A stretch of DNA of 64,000 nt. Source: Crotophaga sulcirostris. Lineage: Eukaryota > Chordata > Aves > Cuculiformes > Crotophagidae. The DNA lies in contig VYZB01000026.1 of NCBI GenBank assembly GCA_013397455.1, positions 3,090,428-3,154,427 of the forward strand. The letters are read 5' to 3'. Of this stretch, positions 28,346 through 40,745 are shown in pieces; positions within the stretch are counted from its first letter, which is position 1, and each line of letters opens with the position of its first letter. Position numbers and translations under genes: made by a program. Below the pieces are notes generated by a model, which did no database searches, was not told the origin of the DNA, and saw only the letters and a program-made list of their open reading frames with translations.

Positions 28346-31199
28346 CCCAGCTTTATGCAATCTTCCTGCAAAATCATTCTCTTCTTCCCTCCTCCATGAA
28401 TGTTTGAATTCAACTTTGAAAAGACAAGATTACAGCTTCACATTTCCTTTACCCGAGTAATCCAAGCCAGAAGCATAAATAGAACAAAGCACAAAAAACT
28501 TCGATGAAGAACTTTACTGAAAAGGTTTTCTTATGATATCAAGGTAGGCAGATTTTTAAAAAAATAATTATAGGGTTTATGGGAGAGTGTTTGGGGTTTC
28601 TTCTGGGAGTATAAATGTTAAGCAATTTTAAACTATTCTCTTTTTTTTTTGTCTCCTGTAACAGTGAGTCCCAGAAGATTTGCACATTGGGTCACTTGGT
28701 TTGTGAAATACCAGCAGTCTTCATTATGAAATAGGCAGTCCTATCAGCCATTTAGTATAAGGAGGGACAATTCAATTTAGACATAAAATCTACTTTTGCT
28801 AAAGCAATTGGTTTGTACTGGGGCAAAAATAAAGACAGAGAAAGTGTGATAACTGAAGATTATACTTTTCATGACAAAAAAAATACTAAAGCACAGTTAT
28901 TTTAAAAAATAGCACAGCACTACTTAAAGACTCTTTGCAGTCATTTAGTGAAAATCAGTATCTTATCAAATACTCACACCACTTAATTTGGCTCAATCAG
29001 TCCCTCACTGACAGAAGACCAGTAAAACATTTAAAGAGATGTGAGGTGTAGATGTTACAACTTTGGATTCTAGACTGTAACACTCCCTAGCAATGTTCCC
29101 TCCCAGAATGACCTCTAGCAATTTATTCTCATCTATTCATTCTCATTCATTACCATACAAGCTTTTGTGAGAGGAACTATTTAATCTACTTTCCTCAGTT
29201 AGTAGCTTGTGGCAACAGGAGGAACAAACAAGCAGAAGCCATTTTACAGGCCTCACATGAAAAAATGAAGTGCAATTTTTTTTGCTGAGCTGTGCAAAGG
29301 ACTGGGACTAAGCAGTACTAGAAACATACTGAACATAACTTATTTTTATTTACAGCTACATCAGTGTATGTTCATCCCCTTAAGTGAATTTCAGAACAGA
29401 GAAAAGGACCAGATGTTTCTACTACCCAACTGTATTATTTCGTTTACAAATACAAGGTTTTTCAGTACAGCAAAGAATGCTGTTTGTGATGATTCTCTTA
29501 ATTCAGAAGTGTTTGTCTGCCAACCTACTTAATGTGCAAGGCTCCTGCTTCCTCTTCTGCAATCCTCAATGCACCCTTTCGCTCTTTACCTTATGCTGGC
29601 TTTGGTCCTCGTCAAACCCTGCATAATAAAACTATTCAATTCACTAATGCAGCTGAAAATTACCCCAGCTAACGTTAGGGTAGTAACCTCTTCTGGGTTA
29701 GTGAATGAATCAAATCTGATCAAGGAGAGGTAAAGTCCAAGACCACACAAAGGAATGAGTATAGTTACATGTCAGGGAGCAAAGGAAGGCACGTGCTTTC
29801 TCCCTTTTTAGGTAGGAGTAAGATTTTAGGGCAGCTCAACTTCAGATTACTCCAATAAGTCAAGTTAAATGCTGTCAACAAAAATGTATGAAAATTGAAA
29901 ACTGTAAAGAAGGCAGTGTAAAAACTAATGCAGATGTTCTGCTGTACAGCATGGCATTGGCTGAGAAGGTTCCCACACCAGCCTGGATTTGTGACAAGAC
30001 CTAATAGTTCACAGGGCCACAACGTAAAACAGATCAGGAAAACATTTTAGATTGGGGGGTTTGTTTTTCTTTTCAAAGAAATAGGGGGAGCTTCCCCCCT
30101 ACCTGTGACTGCACAACTGAGTGAACTGTAGCATAAACTTGAACTGGAATCTCTTTATAAGGCTCAGCTGCTAGAGAACTTTGATTTAATTATAGAGCTT
30201 TTTAAGCTCCTTTATCTTCAGCCAGACCTGATGGATCACCGCTACACCTCTCATAGCTCATTTCAGGCTGGTTCTCTGCTGGTACAAGTATTCATGCCCC
30301 TACACAGCAAACTGGATCAGAAAACAGATACAAGTTAAAAATTACCAGGAACGGGAAGAAGAGGCGACGGAATGTTCTTCTCTGTATTAGTTTCCCAATA
30401 GTTTCCTGATTCAGCTCCCTGCATGCTGACACAATTAGCAGTCACTTTGGATGGTGTCAGTTCAGAGTGAAAATTTTCACTGTCAGACATCACAACTCCT
30501 TACATCCACACTGCTACCAGTTATTACCCTTTTTTTAAGCTGTAATTGGCACAATTTTCATTCAAGGAACATTTCAGTGGGAGCCTAAATGAGTTATGCT
30601 AGCACTGCTTCAGTCCCACTCCTTCCCTTCTCTTTATTACATACCTCGATGACTTTGTTGTACCAGCATTGATATAGTGTTGAATGTACAGATTTAATGA
30701 CTTGGTTTTCTTTCTTTAAGACTTAGCTTCAGGTCAGCTGACTACCCAATCCTCTGAGCACCACTATAGGAGAAACAGAAGTGGGGACAGAAAGAAGTGC
30801 TCACCTGCAGCAATTCCAGCTTAGATCAGCTTTCAAGATATCTTTACAGAGATTCATCCCCAAACACATCCTGACTCCTCTACTTTCATCTTAAACTGCT
30901 GGAAGCAAGCCAGCTGCAAATGAGGTAATATAACCAAGTCTAACTGTACACTCACCTGTACAATATTCTCTGAATACTTAAAGACTTTAGCCTTAACGTA
31001 TTTTTAGCCTTGCTTCATTATACAATGGAACCTTCTTGATCCTAAAACACTGATTACCAAGGTGTCACCAACGATAACATACATGTGCTCTCACTACTGC
31101 CAAAGATACCATGCTGACTTCTCAGGCAAATATAAAGCATTTTTATTCAGGTACCACAAGTACTGGAGAATGACAAAAAAAACATGTTCAGGATGCACC

Positions 31200-31873
31200 C
31201 ATGTCCTCCTACCCCCCCAGCTTCCCTCCTCTCACAGCACCTGTTACGCCACTAGACCCCAGCCAACCCTCATGTCTTTCTCCTCCACTCCAAGAGCCAG
31301 ATTCAGCACACACCTCCCTCTTCTGCCCCCTTCCCCTAAGCATCAGGCTATCCCCCCTACATAACTCTTACGCCCTCCTGCCCTCAAGCCAACTGCCCCC
31401 ACCACACCATCTCTGTCAGCAACAGACTCCCTCCAAAACATCCTTTTTGCCACTCTCCCCACTCACCCCAGAGTCAAGCTGCACTTTGACATCTCCCCTG
31501 CCCTTCTTCCTTCAACAAACGCCTTCCCCCCTCTCAATACTACTCATGCCTTTCTCCCCCCTTGATATGCCTCATGCCCTTCTCCCCTCATCCCAGGCCA
31601 GACTCCCCCTCCCTCTGATACCCCTTGTGCCCCACACATACCCCTCAAGCCCCTCCCCCCCATATTCCTGGTACTCTTCCCTTCCACCCCAGGCCAGGCT
31701 CCCCGCACCCTGATATCCCTCACAGCCTTCCACCCAAAACCACAGCCAGTCCCCCCACCTCCCTGATACTCTTTGTGCCCCTTTCCTAGGCCAGCCACAC
31801 CCCACATTCCCCATACTCCTTCCTGGCCCCTCCTTCAGGCCAGACCCTCCCCTGATGCCCCATCCCCAGCCCA
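31200..31873. repeat. C-rich (pyrimidine-rich) minisatellite, truncated by gap
   Basis: The plus strand is extremely C-rich with few G. The word aggcca recurs at 31595, 31691, 31788 and 31837, with a variant near 31743, giving spacings of about 48-52 bp. Each is followed by actccccc-type runs and a ctgata-cccct-gtgcccc phrase. This is a degenerate minisatellite of about 48-50 bp per unit that runs straight into the N run at 31874, so the true array length is unknown. Long open frames across it, and those spanning the Ns, are compositional artefacts. Confidence 0.8.
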
Positions 31874-32742
31874 NNNNNNNNNNNNNNNNNNNNNNNNNNN
31901 NNNNNNNNNNNNNNNNNNNNNNNNNNNNNNNNNNNNNNNNNNNNNNNNNNNNNNNNNNNNNNNNNNNNNNNNNNNNNNNNNNNNNNNNNNNNNNNNNNNN
32001 NNNNNNNNNNNNNNNNNNNNNNNNNNNNNNNNNNNNNNNNNNNNNNNNNNNNNNNNNNNNNNNNNNNNNNNNNNNNNNNNNNNNNNNNNNNNNNNNNNNN
32101 NNNNNNNNNNNNNNNNNNNNNNNNNNNNNNNNNNNNNNNNNNNNNNNNNNNNNNNNNNNNNNNNNNNNNNNNNNNNNNNNNNNNNNNNNNNNNNNNNNNN
32201 NNNNNNNNNNNNNNNNNNNNNNNNNNNNNNNNNNNNNNNNNNNNNNNNNNNNNNNNNNNNNNNNNNNNNNNNNNNNNNNNNNNNNNNNNNNNNNNNNNNN
32301 NNNNNNNNNNNNNNNNNNNNNNNNNNNNNNNNNNNNNNNNNNNNNNNNNNNNNNNNNNNNNNNNNNNNNNNNNNNNNNNNNNNNNNNNNNNNNNNNNNNN
32401 NNNNNNNNNNNNNNNNNNNNNNNNNNNNNNNNNNNNNNNNNNNNNNNNNNNNNNNNNNNNNNNNNNNNNNNNNNNNNNNNNNNNNNNNNNNNNNNNNNNN
32501 NNNNNNNNNNNNNNNNNNNNNNNNNNNNNNNNNNNNNNNNNNNNNNNNNNNNNNNNNNNNNNNNNNNNNNNNNNNNNNNNNNNNNNNNNNNNNNNNNNNN
32601 NNNNNNNNNNNNNNNNNNNNNNNNNNNNNNNNNNNNNNNNNNNNNNNNNNNNNNNNNNNNNNNNNNNNNNNNNNNNNNNNNNNNNNNNNNNNNNNNNNNN
32701 NNNNNNNNNNNNNNNNNNNNNNNNNNNNNNNNNNNNNNNNNN
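31874..32742. other. Assembly gap (869 N)
   Basis: A run of unknown bases between a C-rich minisatellite on the left and a CR1 fragment on the right. The gap probably reflects collapse or dropout of the minisatellite. It is one of the places where the missing GC-rich first exon of TMEM135 could hide, but nothing in the sequence proves that. Confidence 0.98.
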
Positions 32743-32907
32743 TACCCTGTCAGGTTGCTCAAAGCCCCGTCCAACGTGGCCCTGAACACCTTCAGGGATG
32801 GGGCATCCACGAATTCTCTGGGCAACCTGTGCCAGTGCTTCACCACCCTCACAGTAAAAAGTTTTTTCCTATTATCTAACCTAAATGTCCCCTCTTTCAG
32901 CTTAACA
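32743..32907 (-). mobile_element. CR1 LINE fragment (minus), 3' part lost in gap
   Basis: Reverse complement of the CR1 C-terminal block: the minus strand encodes KKLFTVRVVKHWHRLPREFV and DAPSLKVFRATLDGALSNL. The expected 3' UTR would lie in the adjacent gap. The 5' truncation point is near 32907, where sequence switches to a repeat shared with 35503-35586. Confidence 0.9.
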
Positions 32908-32986
32908 AAATAAAAATTCAGGCAGCCAAAAATGTCAGATGGACATGGGAGCCTGGTTAGACTAGGACAGCTATGGTATCCCAGTC
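32908..32986. repeat. Dispersed repeat, copy A (about 80 bp)
   Basis: From ataaaaattcaggcagccaa through gacatgggagcctggttaga to gacagctatggtatcc. The same sequence with about 15 percent changes and one inserted base occurs at 35503-35586 in the same orientation. It lies between two CR1 fragments. I cannot name the family; an old LTR or other interspersed repeat is possible. Confidence 0.8.
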
Positions 32987-32989
32987 TCA

Positions 32990-33690
32990 TGAAATCACAG
33001 AATGGTTTGGGTTGGAAGTGACCTTAAAGTCCGTCCAGTTCCAACCCCCCTGCCATGGGCAGGGACCCCTCCCACCAGCCCAGGCTGCTCCAGGCCCCAT
33101 CCAACCTGGCCTTGAACACCTCCAGGGAGGGGGCAGCCACAGCTTCCCTGGGCAACCTGTGCCAGTGCCTCACTGCCCTCACAGTAAAAAATTTCTTCCT
33201 ATTATCTAATCTAAATCTCCCCTCTTTTGGCTTAAAAACATTCATTACCCCTCGTCCTACCACTGCACTCCCTGATGAAGAACCCCTGCCCAGCTTTCCT
33301 GTAGGCCTCCTTTAAGTACAGGAAGCCTGCTGTAAGCTCTCCCCAGAGCCTTCTCTAAGGTAAACGAGGCCAACTCTCTCAGCCTGTCCTTGTATGGGAG
33401 GTGCTCCAGTCCTCTGATCATCTTCGTGGCCTCCTCTGCACTTTTTCTTAACAGATCCATATTCTTCCTATGCTGAGGACTCCAGAACTGAATGCAGTAC
33501 TCCAGGTGAGGTCTCAAGAGAGCAGAGGAGAGGGGCAGAATCACCTCCCTCTACCCTACTTCTTTTGATGCAGCCCAGGATATGGTTGGCTTTCTGGGCT
33601 GCAAGTGCACATTGCTGGCTCATATTGAGCTTCTCGGCTCCAGAACCATGAAGGCAGTGGCTGATAACATGGTTATAGTTCACTTGCAAA
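32990..33690 (-). mobile_element. CR1 LINE, about 700 bp, with 3' end (minus)
   Basis: It starts at its 3' end with aaatcacagaatggtttggg. It then runs through the 3' UTR (ccccctgccatgggcaggga), the C-terminal coding block (minus strand: VRAVRHWHRLPREAVAAPSL) and upstream coding sequence ([20 protein letters not shown]) to about 33690. It is 5'-truncated and broken by a few frameshifts. It immediately follows another minus-strand CR1 and the 80-bp repeat. Confidence 0.95.
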
Positions 33691-36600
33691 ACTTGCATTG
33701 GATTCCAGTTTGAAATTCTGATTATTTTGGGACTAAATGGGCTGAGTGGGTCAGGACCCAGGGATTTTGCCTTATATGTCTGTTAAGTAACTGTTTGTGA
33801 ACTTTCAGTCCTGATGGAGCAAGTACACTCTGTACCTTCTGTGCAGTGGTCAAGTCAGGAGAGGTTATTTCAAGACCTAATGGGAGAAACAATCCGAGGC
33901 AAACAGGAAGATGAGCAAACTAACCTGCAGTCAAGTACAAATTTAAACTGATCCACAGCAACAAAATTCCTCCCCCTTACAACTTGCCTCCAAATTCCCT
34001 TCCTGCAGAGCCCACAGATTTCCCCTCATGGATCAGACTGGAGACCAGTTTCTACCACTCCCAACAAGACAGAGCAAATATGTAAGTAATTTGGCAAAAA
34101 CGTGTACCATTCCTTCCAAGGAGCCTGCTGTGGGTGCAAGAGCGTACTTGCTTTTCTAATTTAGCAGCTCTTAGATGGGTAAGTTGGACAGTTCACAGAA
34201 CTTGGAGCTGCTGAGAGGCTGTTTGCAGACTCCCAGTAGATTTTGAGCCTAAATAGGTCAATTATGCTGTTTCAGTCAAGCGTGCTTGACCAACCGACCC
34301 TGTGTTACATACAACTCTGACAGTCAGTGTTTAAAATCTAGTAGAAGACCCTAGAGATAACTAAATTCAGCTTCAGAGCTGAGGTACAGCTCCTCTGCAG
34401 CTGCAGTTGCGTGGCCGACTAAGGGAGTGAATATTGCTGTGTGCTGACCCTCACAGGGAAGCAGCATTGGCAAGATAACCTGCTGCACCATTGTCTGGTC
34501 TTTGGCTTGGACCCAGTGGCTTACTTGCTGTTTCTGTATGACTCTGTTAAAGAACTGCTTGTGGGTAGAAAAGGCAGTTATTGCCTAAGATATGCATTCT
34601 GGCTCTCTTGCGTGCATGTTTTGGCTTCGATACTACTCTGGGCTTAAGGCTTGCTGGCTGCCTTGTATTTCTGGTCAAGGAGCAATGGTACATACAATAT
34701 TAATAATTGCACAAGCTAATAATCTCACTGCTGACACACGTTTTTTCAGACAGTCCTAATTTTGGAGGACTTGCCCTGATCCAGTTAAGGAAAACTGGTA
34801 AAGAAGGACCCAACAAGATAGCCTATTCATTTGTGCAGCAACCCTGATGTGGCTGAATAGCTACGTGCTCAGAACTGGAGGCTTTTGCATCTCTGCCATT
34901 GGGCCAGCTGAGGAAGACTCTGATGATGCTCTAATAGAAAGAAGGCACAGCCCTGACCTTGCTCCAGGCCCTTTTCCATGAAGTTGCAACACTCTATTCT
35001 GGGAAGAAGCCCTGGGGGTAAAGCAGCATGGGAATATTGCTGATAGCCCAGTTGGCAGTGGATGCCAGCCCAGGCTACTCTGCCCTGGGAGAAACTTACC
35101 CTTGTTGAAACTGGGGCAAAATAGTCTTGGAAGAGTCACACGAATTAAAAAAAACATTGAGGACCTTTACTTTTGCCTCTGTAAGTACCTGGGGGGTTCG
35201 GGAGCTCTCCTTTTCTCGTGAACAAGGGTACATACTGGGAATAGCAGGCCATCTCTATAACATTACTTAAATAAACACCAGTGATGAATTCCGTGGCAGA
35301 AGGCCAGGTAATGTGGCACACACTTTTCAGGACTTGCCTTGTAATATCCAGGTGCCTTGGAGAGAGTTACTCAGAGTAGTCCCAAATACAAAGCCAGGGA
35401 GTGAGCTAATTGCTAAGCAGCGTGAATTGTGGGGGAGTTGAGAGTGCTCAGCTTACTCTCTGGTCCTCATTAATGTAGCAGTATCAGATATACCAATGTG
35501 TCTGAATAAAAATTTAGGCAGCCAATAAATGTCAGACAGACATGGGAGTCTCGTTAGACTGAGACAGCTACAGTATCCTGGACTCCAAGCCTTGTTCCAC
35601 AGAAGGGAGCAATGTGGCAGCATCTCACTGTGTCCAGACTCTCTGCTCCATTTGCCCATGCAGCTGGGTTAACAAAATGCAGCTTTCAGCACAAGCGTAG
35701 GGCCAGACTCAGTCTTTAGCAAGAGATGTTAACTTGTTGACAGCACTTCAGTCCTCCAGTTTACCTATACAGGTGATAACTGGTTATATTAGGGAATCAG
35801 ATCCCTTGAGTGGCAATCGCTGAATGTAGAAAAATAGTGCCTGCCTTTCCAGGCTTTAGTGTATCTCAGAGGCTGAGAACTTTCTCTGCTAGTATCTTCA
35901 GTGTCTGGCAAATATGATGTCTACAAGTAAATTACAACTCTTATCTCAGCCCATGAAAGTGGTTGGAGGCGTGAAGAATTCCTCCTCCCTTCCCAGTGAG
36001 TATGTATCAATGTTACAAGGGGGTCTAGGTGGGAATCCAAGGCACAGCATTTAACTAATTGGAACAAAACCAGACAGGAAAACAAAGAAACCTAGGAAAG
36101 AAGCCAAACAGAGAACTTCACATTGCAGGAAGCTTTGCCTTCCAAATGTTATGGGATGTGGAAAATCTTCCTTCTAAACATTTTTTTTATATCAGAACAA
36201 TCTGGAAACATTTTAACTTGGAAGAAATGTAATGCTTTGCCCTCTCGTGCTGCTTTCCAACGTGTGTGCGCTTTTTTGCCATATTTGTTTTCTCCCTTGG
36301 GACAGGAGATCTTGCTTTTCCCTTCTACTCCTGCAGTATTCAGTGCCTGAACTTTACTTCTGGAAGTAGCTTTTCTTGTCTAATAAGAATTGCTCTTTCC
36401 ACCAGAAGGGTGTTTTTTGTCCTCACATCTTTTTCTTCTTTTCTCATTCTTCCACTCTCATTGCTTTTTCCTTGTCAGTTTGTTTTCTTGGCATCTGTGT
36501 GATTGTCTCATGCCTCCATCATAAAGCTTCTGAAATCCAGACTGAAAAATATTCTGCTGCTAGAAAAGTTAGGGATTGAATTTGTCTTTCTGCTCAGGTC

Positions 36601-38290
36601 AGTGGAGGTAACATGTACATGCAGACATCTTCTTCCATCAGTAAACTGCATAGAACCTTGGAGAGGTTGCTGTGCTGCCTCTCCTCCAGGGAGCTCTCAG
36701 AATATGAAAATTTGTGAAGAAGAGCAAATTTCAGAAGAGAGCTGAAGGCCTTTGAGAAAGGAGGTCTGGAGTTTCATGCCATCAGTGAAGTATCTAGGTA
36801 TAGTCAACTCCTCCATTGCTTCTCAGAGGCCAGGACAAAGCATAGGTATAGGATATAATTAGGCTTGTAGAAATAACCCACAAGCTTGCAATATATACAT
36901 CAGATGGCTATATTGAGTGGGAATGAATGGCCATTAGCTGAGCTGGTTTTACTTTCCTCCAAGGAAAGAAGGACCCTTAAAGAATTACTTTTGACACTTG
37001 TCTCCAAAAGGGCTTACACTTTACACTTAACTCATTTTGCATTATTTGAAGAAGGATTCTTTTGTGGCTTATAGCTGTGAATGCTACTTACTCATTTTTT
37101 AGCAGAAAATGATCTCAAAATACCCTTGTGTTTGCTGATATTTTAAGGTAAAGGAATTATCTGGAAGTCTTCCCATTTTCCAGATGTAATCATTTCCAAA
37201 ATAAATATGGGATGGGCTGTGGGATAATACCCTGGGAACATTTTAATACACACAATAATATCCTCCAGTTTATACAAATCTGGATTTCTTCCAGATATAA
37301 ATGTTGCAGTGTTTCTTACAGAGGTACCAAGGATTACATCAAGAAAACAAAATCATAATATTCACCATGCTGACTCTGCAGGCCAAACCAAGAGATGACA
37401 TACTGAGCCATATGCATGCTACTGGCATCAGTAGAATTGTTCTTCGACTGTATTTAGCAGCTGCTGTTCCTGGAGACAGTGATTTCTTTCTAAATCAGGT
37501 GACAAAATTCATCATTAAAGGCTAAAATAACCCGCTGGGTTCACCAGAAAAGAAGTAAGAGGCAGTGCATGTGAATACCATTCCAAGAGCAGCCCAGAAC
37601 AACAACTGTGACCCTGCTGCTTCTCTGCTTCTTTCCTGCTTTCCAGGAAAGTGCTTTCTGTAATTCTGGAAAGAATGCAACATCACATCTTGCATCATCC
37701 AGGCACCTCAGCCTGCTCCCATGCTTGACACCTTGACGCTCCCTACCCTGGATAATAAAGGCTAGTTCCTTATCTTCATTTGACTGAAACCTCCAAAACC
37801 CACCTCTACACCACCCAGATGGAATAAAATCTTTTCTGGTGGAAAACTTGTGTGCCGTCAAAAGGTATGTCTGCCCATGCTCTACAGTCACAGCACTGTC
37901 TCTGGAGCTCATCCCCTTCCTCCGCTATCCTCCCTTCTTGATATTTAACAAATTCATCACTCAGGAAAGACCTGTCCTGCAGAGTTTCCACATCCTTCAT
38001 TTCTGCATACCAGGTGGGGGCAGCAGCCTTCAAACGTGCAGGTGATGTTCACCTTTACAGGACTATGCATGGGAAGGGTGAGAGCAGGTTGGGCTTGCAC
38101 ACTGCTGCACAAGAGCTCTGAGGCAGCATTAGATGGGTCTCCAATCCTAAAGAGGTCCAAGAAATGAAGGAGAGTTCTGGACCTCCATTGTCTATGCTAC
38201 CTGATTGCTCTGGCTCTTTTGGGGTCTTTTTGAATGAGATCTGAGGTAAATATGCTGTAGAGAGGTCTGGCCTTGGGTAGGGTAGATACC
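33691..38290. other. Intergenic, nothing coding recognised
   Basis: Between the TMEM135 side and FZD4. It has moderate GC with many short open frames, none with a recognisable domain. It contains the second copy of the 80-bp dispersed repeat (35503-35586). Some of it may be unrecognised interspersed repeat, since two related fragments bracket 33.0-35.5 kb. Confidence 0.6.
35503..35586. repeat. Dispersed repeat, copy B (about 80 bp)
   Basis: Reads tgaataaaaatttaggcagc, then gacatgggagtctcgttaga and gacagctacagtatcctg. It aligns to copy A at 32908-32986 in direct orientation, about 2.6 kb away. Flanks outside the match do not resemble each other by eye. Confidence 0.8.
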
Positions 38291-38296
38291 AGCCAG

Positions 38297-38735
38297 TCAT
38301 TACTGGAGAGAGTCCAGTGGAGGGCCACCAAGATGATGAGGGGACTGGAGCATCTCTCTTATAAGGAAAGGCTGAAAGGCCTGAGTGTGTTTAGCCTGGA
38401 GAAGACTGAGAAGGGATCACATTAATGCTTATAATGCTTATATAGGTGTTAAGAGGATGGGGCCAGACTCTTTGCAGTGGTGCCCAGCGACAGGACACGG
38501 GGCAACAGGCACAAACCAGAGCACAGGAAGTTCCACCTGAACATGAGCAAAAACTTCTTTACTGTGAGGATGATGGAGTACTGGAACAGGCTGCTCAGAG
38601 GGGCTGTGGAATCAAAACCTGCCTGGACGCGTTCCTGTGCAACTTGCTGTAGGTGAACCTGCTTTAGCAGAGTGGTTGGACTGGATGATCTTCAGAGGTC
38701 CCTTCCAACCCTGACCATTCTGTGATTCTGTGTAC
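38297..38735 (+). mobile_element. CR1 LINE, 5'-truncated, with 3' tail (plus)
   Basis: It runs from gagagagtccagtggagggc through aggaaaggctgaaaggcctg and the block encoding [20 protein letters not shown] in broken frames. It then reads gttggactggatgatcttca and cattctgtgattctgtg at the 3' end. Compared with the 23.4-kb copy it uses a divergent C-terminal block, consistent with a different CR1 subfamily. Confidence 0.93.
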
Positions 38736-40639
38736 CACTTGCCCGCAGGAGCAGCAGTTCATGGTTGGCTGTTCTTCTTTGGGTGCTGAGGCCACAGATA
38801 GAATTGTAGTTATTCTAAAGCACCCAAGCACCCTTTGAAAAGTAATGATATTTCTAGGAACTCAGCACTTTTGAAAAGGCTTTCAATGTAAGCCTGTTTT
38901 TTTTCCAGAAGAATAATGAATAGTAAAATTCAGTGACTTAGTTTTCAAATGCTCATGTTGAAATAACCTCAGGACTCTGATCACTCCTACCAGCAGCTGG
39001 ACATCACAGCAGATTTCAGCAGGCTCAGTAGCAGCTGCTGAATGACTGCATTTTGGAGGATGGTATTTTCAAGCAGACTGGCAGTGATTTTGGGTTATCC
39101 TGCAACACTAGGTTGATACACTACATCATCCTTTAGTGGGACTATGAATGTCCAAAGCTGTGAGCGGAGTGAATGGCTTGGAGGAGCTCTATGAAGCAAG
39201 CAGCTCCCTTTGCCTGTATTTTCCATGGGGTGGCTGAGCAGCCACTCTTTGCTATGAGGCATCTTGAAAGCACTTCAGGTAGATTGAAAATGAAGTGATG
39301 CACCCATGATTACTGTTAGCCCTTGATATTCTAGTTTTAGGCAGACAGACAGAAATCCATATTTGGGCCTCCTATCAAAAAATCACGGCAGTATGAAAAT
39401 CAGTGGTGGATTTGGTGGGACTGCAAAGATACTGATAGCAACAACAGACTGCTTTTGATTTCTCTCTACTGGACTGAGCTTTGAATGTATGTGAAAAAAC
39501 AATCAAGGAAAGAAGTTGAAGCAATCTAGTTAAAATTCTCAAAAGAACCATTTTTAAACATAGAAGCAGTCAGAGAACAAAACCTCCTTTTCAGCATCCC
39601 TGGCTTATTCCTAGGGGCCATTTCTTATATTTCTGCTAAATCAGTTGAGAGTCACTAAAGCATAGTAACATTTCAGTGTCCCTAGGAAAAAAAAAAAAAA
39701 AAAGCACCAAAGAGCCTTGAGAAAACTCTGAATAGCACAGAAAGCAAGAACAAATGTTTTATATATGTGGTATTGTTAAAACTCCCATGTGGCATAAATA
39801 TAATAAACAATAGTGAAGAACGGGATATTTCTGTTTGTTTCCCCACACTCGAGATGACCTAACCTACCTCAGGCATGGTTCCACTTTGAGACTTGTGAGT
39901 TATTTGATCGGTCTCAACTTGTGAAAATAAACACTATTATTCTACTGTTCTACATTGTGCATTCTTTTGTTCTCTGTAAATAGACTGAGAACTACCAAAT
40001 GAAAGTAAATTGTAATAAAATACAAATCAAAATAAAAACTGTCGATAAACCAAAAACAACACATGGGAAAAAATGTAATAAACACAAAAATAATGAAATG
40101 GTATACTCATCACTGAGCACAGCTCTGTGCACTCCAGATGACTTTGTCAGCGGTTTATGGTTGAGTTCTGATCTCATTTACAGACGTCTCCTGCAGAGAC
40201 TTCCCTCATACTAACTCTGGCATGGCCAAAAGCAAAATCTAACATTTTAAGGTCAGTATTTTCAGAAAACCCTGTGGGAGTTAGATGCTCGGTTCCCATT
40301 GGATTTCAGTGCAGGTTGGACAGCTAACCTGTGTCCCTAAAAAAAATCCCCTCCCTAAAATCATTTCATTTGCCCTCCCAGTATTGTCTTCCAAAGAACA
40401 GTTTCCAGTGTTTTGTCTAGTTGTAAGTAAATGCCATGGTATCTGAGTACCCAGCTAGAGGAGATGAACTGGAGTGCAAATTCTTTATTAGGAATAGGTT
40501 TGCTCTCTGGGCCCTAAGCCTAAAATCCCATCCATGCCTCTGTGTAGCAGTAACATCTCAAAGGCCTTTTTTGCAGATCATTTAATATTTGTCCAGCTTT
40601 GCTGACATCATGTGTTAAGAATTACTGTTGTTTATAACA

Positions 40640-40745
40640 TAAATGATAGGGCTTTCACCACTCCCTGGGAGAGGTCATTTTGCAGCCTGATGTATGTCAC
40701 TGTCAGAAACCTCCTCTTGATGCTTTTATAGTGATTTTTAGCATC
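40640..40745 (-). mobile_element. Possible ancient L3/CR1-like remnant
   Basis: The stretch tttcaccactccctgggaga, tgcagcctgatgtatgtcac, tgtcagaaacctcctcttga resembles the reverse complement of the C-terminal block of old CR1/L3 elements. That is the segment corresponding to NHWNxLP with a following TVR-type motif. It is highly diverged and has no 3' tail, so the call is tentative. Confidence 0.45.

Noticed and set aside
31201..31713. 170-codon Pro/Ser/Leu-rich frame and the N-spanning frames around it
   Set aside because: Produced by the C-rich minisatellite and by the run of N, which contains no stops.
37541..37912. 123-codon minus-strand frame with nearby AATAAA on the plus strand, considered as a retroelement LTR
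   Set aside because: No paired repeat, no TG/CA ends and no coding similarity could be shown by eye.
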